This document shows, piece by piece, positions 14,906 through 21,574 of a DNA stretch of 33,599 nucleotides; positions within the stretch are counted from its first letter, which is position 1, and every line of letters starts with the position of its first letter. A program made the position numbers and the translations under genes. The notes under the pieces were generated by a model. It was not told the DNA's origin, did not search any database, and was given only the letters and a program-made list of their open reading frames with translations. The DNA is taken from the NCBI GenBank assembly GCA_031261785.1, contig JAISIZ010000089.1, forward strand, positions 1 through 33,599, given 5' to 3'. Source of the DNA: Mediterranea sp. (in: CFB group bacteria) (GTDB lineage Bacteria > Bacteroidota > Bacteroidia > Bacteroidales > Bacteroidaceae).

Positions 14906-15682
14906 ATGAAAGTCTTGATCCTTGGAGCCGGCAAGATGGGCTCCTTCTTTACAGACATCTTGAGTTTTCAGCACGAGACGGCGGTATATGATGTCGATCC
15001 GCATCAGCTGCGTTTCGTGTACAACACGTATCGGTTCACGAGCCTGGAGGAGATTCAGGCGTTCGAGCCGGAGCTGGTCATCAACGCCGTCACGGTGAAG
15101 TACACGCTCGAGGCGTTCAGGCAAGTGTTGCCGCTGCTGCCGCGCGACTGCATCATCAGCGACATCGCTTCCGTGAAGTCGGGGCTGAAGGCGTTCTACG
15201 AGGAGAGCGGGTTCCGCTATGTCTCCTCGCACCCCATGTTCGGTCCCACGTTCGCGAGCCTGAGCAACTTGAGCAACGAGAACGCCATCATCATCAGCGA
15301 GGGCGACCACCTGGGACGTATCTTCTTCAAAGACCTCTACCAGACGCTCCACCTGCGCATCTTCGAGTACACCTTCGAGGAGCACGACGAGACGGTGGCC
15401 TACTCGCTCTCCATCCCGTTCGTCTCCACCTTCGTCTTCACCGCCGTGATGAAACACCAGGAGGCGCCGGGCACCACCTTCAAGAAACATTGGGCCATCG
15501 CGCAGGGCCTGCTTAGCGAGGACGACTTCCTGCTGCAAGAGATTCTCTTCAATCCCCGCACGCCGGGCCAGGTGGCCCATATCCGCACGGAGCTGAAGAA
15601 CCTGCTCACCATCATCGAGAACAAGGATGCCGACGGCATGCGCCGCTACCTCACCAAGCTGCGGGAAAAAATGAAGAAGTAG
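14906..15682 (+). CDS. tyrA: Prephenate dehydrogenase
   Basis: A 258-residue protein. The N-terminal Rossmann fold starts MKVLILGAGKMGSFFTDIL (G-x-G-x-x-G) with VYDVDP at the second strand, which suggests an NAD-type acidic residue. A helical dimerisation domain follows (SSHPMFGPTFASL, then HDETVAYSLSIPF). The Ser-His of SSHPMFGP and His of EEHDE fit the prephenate dehydrogenase family. It oxidatively decarboxylates prephenate to 4-hydroxyphenylpyruvate and is the last enzyme of the Phe/Tyr operon. No ACT domain is attached, so feedback control may rest on the DAHPS-CM and on attenuation. Its start codon directly follows the heptamer array. Confidence 0.92.
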   Translation: MKVLILGAGKMGSFFTDILSFQHETAVYDVDPHQLRFVYNTYRFTSLEEIQAFEPELVINAVTVKYTLEAFRQVLPLLPRDCIISDIASVKSGLKAFYEESGFRYVSSHPMFGPTFASLSNLSNENAIIISEGDHLGRIFFKDLYQTLHLRIFEYTFEEHDETVAYSLSIPFVSTFVFTAVMKHQEAPGTTFKKHWAIAQGLLSEDDFLLQEILFNPRTPGQVAHIRTELKNLLTIIENKDADGMRRYLTKLREKMKK

Positions 15683-15703
15683 GGTTTTCTCGACGAAAAA
15701 AAC

Positions 15704-15711
15704 TATCTTCG
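15704..15711 (+). promoter_or_regulatory. Possible -7 box before the AAA-ATPase gene
   Basis: TATCTTCG resembles TAnnTTTG with one change and lies 26 nt before the start. No clear -33 is seen. Confidence 0.3.
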
Positions 15712-15736
15712 CGATGAATCCCCAAACTGACTGATT

Positions 15737-17293
15737 ATGGCGACACTTCCAACCCGTGTATTCCCGATAGGGGTGCAAGACTTCGAGGATTTGCGTACGA
15801 ACAACTATGTGTACGTGGATAAGACCGATTTGGTGTACCAATTGGCCAATACCAGCCGCACCTGCTTCCTGAGCCGTCCCCGGCGTTTTGGGAAAAGCTT
15901 GCTGCTCACCACGCTGAAAGCCTACTTCGAGGGGAAGAAGTACCTCTTCGAAGGATTGGCCATGGAGAAACTGGAGAAAGACTGGACAGTTCATCCCGTA
16001 CTGCACATCTCGTTCGCCAGCACGCGCTATAACGAAGTGATAGACCTGCACACGCTATTGGATGTTCAACTCCTTGAATGGGAGAAGGCCTACGGTAGCG
16101 GAACCGCGGAAAATACGTATGCCGCTCGATTCAAGGGTGTGATCCGCCGAGCCTACGAGCAGACGGGAGAGCGCGTCGTCGTCCTGATTGACGAATACGA
16201 TTCTCCCATTCTCGGAACCGTCGGGCAGGATAAGCTGCGTGAGGACTTGAGGAACACCATGCGCAGTTTTTTCAGTCCGCTGAAGGACTGTGGGAAATAT
16301 ATCCGCCTGCTCTTCATCACCGGCATTACCAAGTTCAGCCAGATGAGCATCTTCAGCGAGCTGAACAACTTGGACAACATCAGCATGGATCCCGCATACG
16401 GTAGCATCTGCGGCATCACCGAGACGGAGCTGTTCACCTGCCTGAAAGAGAGCGTCGAGGCATTGGGACAGGTCAACGAAGAGACGTACGAAGAGGCTTG
16501 TGCCCACCTCAAGCGAATGTACGACGGGTACCATTTCAATCATCGGAGCGAGGACATCTACAACCCGTTCAGCATCATCAATGTGTTGAAAAAGAAAGAA
16601 TACGATAGCTATTGGTTTTCCACGGGCACTCCTACCTTCTTGATGAAGCTGCTCAAGGAACGAAACGTCGACCCCATGACGCTGGAGGGATGCAGGGCGG
16701 TGTCCGAGGCCTTCGACGTCCCGGTCGACACGTTGACCGACCCCATCCCCGTGCTTTACCAAAGCGGCTATCTCACCATCAAGGATTACCGGAACGGTAT
16801 CTACACCTTGGGCTACCCCAACGAGGAAGTGCGCTATGGATTCTTGCGTGCGTTGCTCCCCTCACTGTCGGGACGCACGGCCATAGAGAACGGGATGAGC
16901 GTTGTCGATATGATCGACGCACTTACCGACGGCGACGCGGAGCGATGCATGACCGTCCTCCAAGCGTTTGTCGCCTCCATCCCTTACGAGAGGAAGGCAG
17001 ACAACGAATCGCGGTTCGAGACCATTTTCTATATTCTTTTCGCGCTGATGGGGCAGTTTGTCCACACGCAGGTGAAAACCGCGGCGGGACGTGCCGACGC
17101 CATCGTCGAAAACAAAGAATGCGTCTACGTCTTCGAACTCAAGGTGGATTCCACGCCCGATGAGGCCTTGGAGCAAATCAATGAGAAAGGCTACGCCATC
17201 CCCTACGAGGCCGGCCACCGTAAGGTGGTGAAGGTGGGCGTCAACTACGATAGGGGGGCGCGGGGCATCACGGGGTGGAAGATCGAGGGCTGA
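15737..17293 (+). CDS. AAA-ATPase-like / PD-(D/E)XK nuclease protein
   Basis: A 518-residue protein of the AAA-ATPase-like (DUF1703-type) family. The N-terminal FPIGVQDFEDLRTNNYVYVDKT is diagnostic. The degenerate P-loop is FLSRPRRFGKSLLLTTLKAY (~residues 43-62) and the Walker B-type strand is VVVLIDEYDSPIL (~146-158). The C-terminal nuclease-like domain carries GRADAIVE (~455) and VYVFELKVD (~465-473) as D...E-x-K. These genes are abundant and multicopy in gut Bacteroidetes; their biological function is not established. It follows tyrA by 54 nt but is probably a neighbour by chance rather than an aromatic-pathway gene. The related but shorter fragment at the window start belongs to a different branch. 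Confidence 0.87.
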   Translation: MATLPTRVFPIGVQDFEDLRTNNYVYVDKTDLVYQLANTSRTCFLSRPRRFGKSLLLTTLKAYFEGKKYLFEGLAMEKLEKDWTVHPVLHISFASTRYNEVIDLHTLLDVQLLEWEKAYGSGTAENTYAARFKGVIRRAYEQTGERVVVLIDEYDSPILGTVGQDKLREDLRNTMRSFFSPLKDCGKYIRLLFITGITKFSQMSIFSELNNLDNISMDPAYGSICGITETELFTCLKESVEALGQVNEETYEEACAHLKRMYDGYHFNHRSEDIYNPFSIINVLKKKEYDSYWFSTGTPTFLMKLLKERNVDPMTLEGCRAVSEAFDVPVDTLTDPIPVLYQSGYLTIKDYRNGIYTLGYPNEEVRYGFLRALLPSLSGRTAIENGMSVVDMIDALTDGDAERCMTVLQAFVASIPYERKADNESRFETIFYILFALMGQFVHTQVKTAAGRADAIVENKECVYVFELKVDSTPDEALEQINEKGYAIPYEAGHRKVVKVGVNYDRGARGITGWKIEG

Positions 17294-17306
17294 TATAAGC
17301 CATCGC

Positions 17307-18269
17307 TCAAAAGATTCCCGGCAACACCTCCTGTCTGCCGCCGAGGTCGGGAACCTTGAAGCCGTCGCCTCCAGGCGCTTCGGGCTTCAGTTCCATGGCT
17401 GTCTTCGTGTCGGCTGCCGCCCCTTCCTTGTCGCCGCCCAGTAGCTTGGCGTGTCCGCGCGCTTTGTAGGCTTCGGCGAAGTTGGGGTTGAGGTCGATGG
17501 CCTCGTCGAAGAGGTCGATGGCTTCGGTGAACTTCTTCTGGTCGATGTAGAGCTGCCCGAGGTAGAGATAAGCCTGCTCGTTGAAAGGATTGATCTCGGT
17601 GACGAGGCGGTAATCGTTCTCGGCCTCGTCGGGCTTGTCGGTGCCCTCGCGTACCTTTCCCCGCAGCAGGATGGCCACTTCCTCTTCGGGGTTGTGCGCC
17701 AGTATGGTGTCGATATCCTCCATGGCCTCCCCGTATCGTTTCAGGGCGAGGAACGCCTCGGCTCGTGCCAAGCGCGCTTCCGTGAAATCGTCTCTCAGCG
17801 TGATGGCCTGGGTGAGGTGGGCGATGTTCTCCACTTCGTCGCCCTCTCCCTTGAGGGCCTTGCCGAGCAGGTAGTGGGCCATGGCGTTCCCCTCCTCGAG
17901 GGCGATGGCCTCGCTGGCGGCTTTCCGCATGGCGGCGTAGTCCTCCTGCACGTAGCACACGTTGGCCAAGGTGAGGAAGGTGTGAGGCACGTGTGGCTCC
18001 ATGACAGTCATCTTCTCGAGCAGCTCCCGGGCTAGGGTGTACTCGCCCGTCTGGATGTACACTTGGCTGAGGTAGCTCATGGTCTCGAAGTCCTCGTCGA
18101 TGGCGAGCGCCTCCTTGAAGCATTTCACGGCGTAGTCCAACCGTCCCATGCGTTGGGCGCGCAGCCCGTCGTACTTGAACACTTCGAACTTCTTGCGTTC
18201 GGCTTTCTGTTTCTCGTTCTCCGCGTCTTCTGGCTTGCCGGAGAAGAGCGACTTTAAAAAGTTGGGCAT
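17307..18269 (-). CDS. Tetratricopeptide-repeat protein
   Basis: A 320-residue protein made mainly of TPR units from about residue 30 to 290, each ~34 residues, for example AVKCFKEALAIDEDFETMSY, AMEDIDTILAHNPEEEVAIL and AIDLFDEAIDLNPNFAEAYK. The N-terminus PNFLKSLFSGKPEDAENEKQ lacks a signal peptide, so it is likely cytoplasmic. Such proteins are protein-interaction scaffolds; no partner is indicated. It is convergent with the AAA-ATPase gene (13 nt between stops) and has its own promoter at 18304-18334. The high density of charged residues is normal for the family. Confidence 0.85.
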   Translation of the reverse strand: MPNFLKSLFSGKPEDAENEKQKAERKKFEVFKYDGLRAQRMGRLDYAVKCFKEALAIDEDFETMSYLSQVYIQTGEYTLARELLEKMTVMEPHVPHTFLTLANVCYVQEDYAAMRKAASEAIALEEGNAMAHYLLGKALKGEGDEVENIAHLTQAITLRDDFTEARLARAEAFLALKRYGEAMEDIDTILAHNPEEEVAILLRGKVREGTDKPDEAENDYRLVTEINPFNEQAYLYLGQLYIDQKKFTEAIDLFDEAIDLNPNFAEAYKARGHAKLLGGDKEGAAADTKTAMELKPEAPGGDGFKVPDLGGRQEVLPGIF

Positions 18270-18303
18270 GATGTATGGTCTTTGTTTTTTTAGATTCTTT
18301 GCG

Positions 18304-18334
18304 CGAATGTAGGGACTTATTTGAAGTTACGCAA
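18304..18334 (-). promoter_or_regulatory. Promoter of the TPR gene
   Basis: The minus strand shows TTG (18334-18332), a 20-nt spacer and TACATTCG (18311-18304), a good match to the -33/-7 pattern. It lies 34 nt before the ATG. Confidence 0.55.
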
Positions 18335-18490
18335 GGTTTTTATGGGGCACCAGCGAAAACCTGTGTTTATCCAGTGTCGTCTCCTCGTCAACTTCAAATG
18401 CGGTGTAGAGGGTGGCGACGTATGCTTGGGGGGCGTACGTGAGGTGGCACATCGCGAGACATCCTTGCGGGAGGCTATCCGCACCGTGCG

Positions 18491-18736
18491 GATCCCACGC
18501 GGCGTGCGGGGAGCCATCGCAGCGGCGCGAACACTCCACGCGGCGTGCGCGGGCTTTTCGCGGCGGCGCGAATCGTCCTTGTTCGCGGCATGGGCTTTTC
18601 GCGGCGGCGCGAAGTGTCCATGTAGCTGGCTTGAGGGGTTCGCGGTGGCGATAAACGTCCCTGTTCGCGACATGAGTGTTTCGCGACGGCGCGAAGGTCC
18701 CGTGCCGCCGGCGTGAGGTTCTCGCGGCGGCGCGAA
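18491..18736. repeat. 41-bp tandem array, six units, GC-rich with hairpin core
   Basis: Six consecutive units of exactly 41 bp start at 18491, 18532, 18573, 18614, 18655 and 18696, each ending in or near GGCGGCGCGAA. The best-conserved part is TTTTCGCGGCGGCGCGAA, which holds the palindrome TTCGCG-GCGG-CGCGAA. The variable half follows a TCC-x-TG-x-x-CGCGGCATG pattern. A shorter degenerate unit seems to precede it (~18459-18490). Because 41 is not a multiple of three, every open frame through it is periodic in all frames (Arg/Ala/Pro-rich) and looks spurious. The remainder of the interval 18270-19250 is AT-rich to the right, with two small hairpins and no convincing gene. Confidence 0.92.
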
Positions 18737-18959
18737 AGGGGGCGGATTCCAGAGTCTCGCAAGTGAACGGCTTTATAAAAGATGGCACAAGACAAACATA
18801 GTTTTTCCCCGGTGCTCCGTTTTTATCCGTGTAGTGACGCCGCGTACGCTCCGGACGGCGGGGAGGGGGAAAGAAAAACGGTACTCCGATTCCCATCGAA
18901 ATACCGTCACAACACAAACACAAAATAAAACACGACAAAACTACTATGCAATCTTACCT

Positions 18960-18979
18960 GTTATGCCGGGAGGCATAAC
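18960..18979. repeat. Small hairpin with GGGA loop
   Basis: GTTATGCC and GGCATAAC pair perfectly around GGGA in the AT-rich gap between the TPR and amidase genes. A second small palindrome, AACATACT-AA-AGTATGTT, lies at 19043-19060. No gene is attached to either. Confidence 0.5.
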
Positions 18980-19250
18980 TATATCGTTTATATATATTCT
19001 CATACCTATAAGCGCCTTATCAGGTTGATTTGCTCTATATATAACATACTAAAGTATGTTTTGTTCATCACAACCAAATATTTTATAATCAAGCTGATAA
19101 AACCTTGCTCATGGGGCGTATCACGCTTCTTCTCGTGAAGCTTTACGCACGACAAAGGTATATCTTCTGGAGGTTGCCACAAAAAGAAATAGACGATTGG
19201 GCATATTATGACGACGATTCGGCCAATTTTATCGACGAATCGGATTCTTG

Positions 19251-20273
19251 TCATCCGCCTTTATGGTCCCGGAGGAATCCTTCCATCAACCACTTGGCCA
19301 GCGCCTGGCGATTGTCCTTCATGATGAGCCGTTTCTGGTCGAAGCTGTTCTGGATGTTGCCCAGCTCCACGAATACGGAGACGGGAGTGGTCTGCGCGAG
19401 GACATACAGGTTGCGTCCGCTCACCGTGCCGCTGAATCCGCGGTTGGGTTGGTGCTCGTTGTAGTTGGCCTCGAAGGTCTTCTTCATGTTGCCGGCCAGC
19501 CGCTTGCTTTCCGCCGTCTTCTTGGAGTGGTAGAAGAATACGTCGGTCTGGTTGCCCTTGCCTCGGCTGTCGACGTGTATGAAGATGGCCCTGCAGTAGC
19601 TGTAACGCTTGCGGTCTTTCCGGTAGAGGGCGTTGATCTTCTGGCATCGTTGGGCGAGGCGTCGTGTCTGGTTCAGGGGGATGGCCTCGCCCATGCAGGT
19701 CTCCCGCTTGCTGTTGGCGAGGTAGGCGTCGTCGCGTATGCCGTCCTTGGCGTCTTGTATGATGACGCGCACCTCGGCGCCTTCCTGCATCAGGTTGCGG
19801 GCCAGGCGGAGAGCGATGTCGTAGGCGTACTCGTCCTCGTGCAGCTGGTGCTTGCCTATCCGCCCTATGGCGCCGGGGTCGGGGCCGCCATGCCCGCTCA
19901 CCACGTAGAAGCAGCAACCTGCCAGGCGGTTGGAGCTGATTTTCACCTCGGCGTCGCGCTTGCCTAACAGCGGTTCGACGCGTGTGGACGGGATTCTCGC
20001 CTTGGCATTGCTCTCGCTTTTCTCCTCGCTCCCGCTCTTCAGCGGCGGGATGGTGTAGGCCACTCCGTGGAGGAGCGACTTCCCTTTGCCCAGCTTGCGG
20101 CGGTTCAGCTCGACGAAGTCGTCGTAGTACACGCGCGGGGAGCGGTCGTGGCGGATCAGGAAGGCTGAGATACCCTCGCCGCGTCGGGGAGTGGCGGTCT
20201 GCCGCTGTCCCCACGCCGTGGTGGTGAGGGCGAGCAGGAAGAGGGTCGTCAGCAAGGTGTATATTTGTCTCAT
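19251..20273 (-). CDS. Secreted N-acetylmuramoyl-L-alanine amidase (Amidase_3)
   Basis: A 340-residue protein. A signal peptide (MRQIYTLLTTLFLLALTTTAWG, cleavage near WGQ) precedes a ~120-residue region of unknown role and then the zinc amidase fold: VVSGHGGPDPGAIG (first Zn His), DEYAYDIALRLARNL (Zn Glu), FIHVDSRGKGN (second Zn His) and VSVFVELGNIQNSFDQ (catalytic Glu). It cleaves the amide bond between MurNAc and the stem peptide and so serves cell separation or wall turnover in the periplasm. The frame is open to 20378, but only the ATG at 20273 places a signal peptide at the N-terminus. It is divergent from trpS. Confidence 0.92.
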   Translation of the reverse strand: MRQIYTLLTTLFLLALTTTAWGQRQTATPRRGEGISAFLIRHDRSPRVYYDDFVELNRRKLGKGKSLLHGVAYTIPPLKSGSEEKSESNAKARIPSTRVEPLLGKRDAEVKISSNRLAGCCFYVVSGHGGPDPGAIGRIGKHQLHEDEYAYDIALRLARNLMQEGAEVRVIIQDAKDGIRDDAYLANSKRETCMGEAIPLNQTRRLAQRCQKINALYRKDRKRYSYCRAIFIHVDSRGKGNQTDVFFYHSKKTAESKRLAGNMKKTFEANYNEHQPNRGFSGTVSGRNLYVLAQTTPVSVFVELGNIQNSFDQKRLIMKDNRQALAKWLMEGFLRDHKGG

Positions 20274-20363
20274 CTGGCAAATTCGGTATATGGGGATTGC
20301 ACACACGGTGGACAAAAATACAACTATTTTGCTACATACGCCGAATAGTTGGGAAATATTGTG

Positions 20364-20371
20364 TAAGTTTG
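20364..20371 (+). promoter_or_regulatory. -7 box of trpS
   Basis: TAAGTTTG matches TAnnTTTG and lies 32 nt before the ATG. The nearest TTG (20349-20351) is too close for a standard -33, so only the -7 half is supported. Confidence 0.45.
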
Positions 20372-20402
20372 CCGCCAATTATCATATAATTAGGTTTCAT
20401 AG

Positions 20403-21494
20403 ATGGAAAAAAAGAGAATCATACTGACCGGCGACCGCCCTACCGGACGCCTGCATATCGGTCACTACGTAGGTTCGTTGAGGCGCAGGATAGAGCTGCA
20501 GGACGCGGGCGACTATAGCAAGATGTTCGTCTTCATTGCCGACGCGCAAGCATTGACCGACAATATCGACAACCCCGAGAAAGTGCGACAGAACGTGATT
20601 GAGGTGGCGTTGGACTACCTGGCCTGTGGCCTCGACCCCGGGCGGGTGACGCTCTTCATTCAGTCGCAAATCCCCGAGCTTTGCGAGCTGAGCTTCTACT
20701 ACATGGACCTGGTAACCGTCTCTCGCCTACAGCGCAACCCGACGGTGAAGACCGAGATACAGATGCGAAACTTCGAGACGAGCATCCCCGTAGGATTCTT
20801 CACTTACCCCATCAGCCAGGCGGCGGACATCACCGCCTTCAAAGCCACCACCGTTCCCGCGGGCGAGGACCAGGAACCGATGCTGGAACAGGCGCGCGAA
20901 ATCGTGCGCCGCTTCAACTACATTTACGGAGAGACGTTGGTGGAACCCGAGATCTTGCTGCCCGACAACGCGGCCTGCCTCCGCCTGCCCGGCACCGACG
21001 GCAAGGCCAAGATGAGCAAGTCGCTGGGCAACAGCATCTACCTGGCCGAGACAGCCGACGAGGTGCAGAAGAAGATCATGAACATGTACACTGACCCCGG
21101 ACACCTGAGGGTGCAGGACCCGGGCAAGATAGAGGGCAACACCGTCTTCACGTACCTCGACGCTTTCAGCCGTCCCGAGCACTTCGGACGTTATCTCCCC
21201 GAGTACGTCGATCTGGAAGAGCTGAAGGCGCACTACCGCCGTGGCGGTCTGGGCGATGTAAAGGTGAAACGTTTCCTCAACGCCATCATGCAGGAGACGT
21301 TGGAGCCGATCCGCGAGCGTCGCAAGGAGTTCAGCCGCGACATACCCGCCATCTACGAGATGTTGCGAAAGGGATGCGAGGTGGCCCAAGCCGCGGCCGC
21401 CGATACGCTGGACGAAGTGAAACGGGCGATGAAGATCAACTACTTCGACGACAAGGAACTGATCGAAGAGCAGGCGAAGCGGTTTGGAAATTAA
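20403..21494 (+). CDS. trpS: Tryptophanyl-tRNA synthetase
   Basis: A 363-residue class I synthetase. It has the HIGH signature in [17 protein letters not shown] (~residues 10-26), the KMSKS signature in [20 protein letters not shown] (~196-215), and the Trp-binding segment around [17 protein letters not shown]. It charges tRNA-Trp. The stop codon TAA is buried in the left arm of the 33-bp palindrome at 21488-21574. Length is a little above the ~330 typical of the bacterial short form, with extra sequence in the C-terminal helical region. Confidence 0.96.
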   Translation: MEKKRIILTGDRPTGRLHIGHYVGSLRRRIELQDAGDYSKMFVFIADAQALTDNIDNPEKVRQNVIEVALDYLACGLDPGRVTLFIQSQIPELCELSFYYMDLVTVSRLQRNPTVKTEIQMRNFETSIPVGFFTYPISQAADITAFKATTVPAGEDQEPMLEQAREIVRRFNYIYGETLVEPEILLPDNAACLRLPGTDGKAKMSKSLGNSIYLAETADEVQKKIMNMYTDPGHLRVQDPGKIEGNTVFTYLDAFSRPEHFGRYLPEYVDLEELKAHYRRGGLGDVKVKRFLNAIMQETLEPIRERRKEFSRDIPAIYEMLRKGCEVAQAAAADTLDEVKRAMKINYFDDKELIEEQAKRFGN

Positions 21495-21574
21495 GAATTA
21501 AGGATGAAGAATGGGCCGCGCGAGGGAAGTATACCTCCTCACGCGGCCCATTCTTCATTCTTAATTCTTAATTT
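21488..21574. terminator. 33-bp-arm palindrome shared by two convergent genes (7-nt period)
   Basis: Arm 21488-21520 and arm 21542-21574 are reverse complements over 33 bp with one mismatch, and a short GAGG/CCTC pairing extends into the 21-nt loop. The AT-rich outer part has a 7-nt rhythm (ATTAAGA, ATTAAGG, ATGAAGA). Both stop codons, trpS TAA (21492-21494) and that of the BY-kinase gene (21561-21563), lie inside the arms. Bidirectional termination is likely. Confidence 0.82.

Noticed and set aside
18491-18736. CRISPR array
   Set aside because: The conserved part is only ~18 bp, the intervening ~23 bp are similar to each other rather than unique, and no cas genes are near.
18327-18938. 203-residue minus-strand protein rich in Arg/Ala/Pro
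   Set aside because: It is the translation of the 41-bp array; similar periodic frames exist on both strands, and the composition is repeat-driven.
19006-19254. 82-residue minus-strand ORF overlapping the amidase stop as ATGA
   Set aside because: The overlap is suggestive of coupling, but the AT-rich sequence, mixed composition and lack of any recognisable motif make it more likely chance. Left unannotated.
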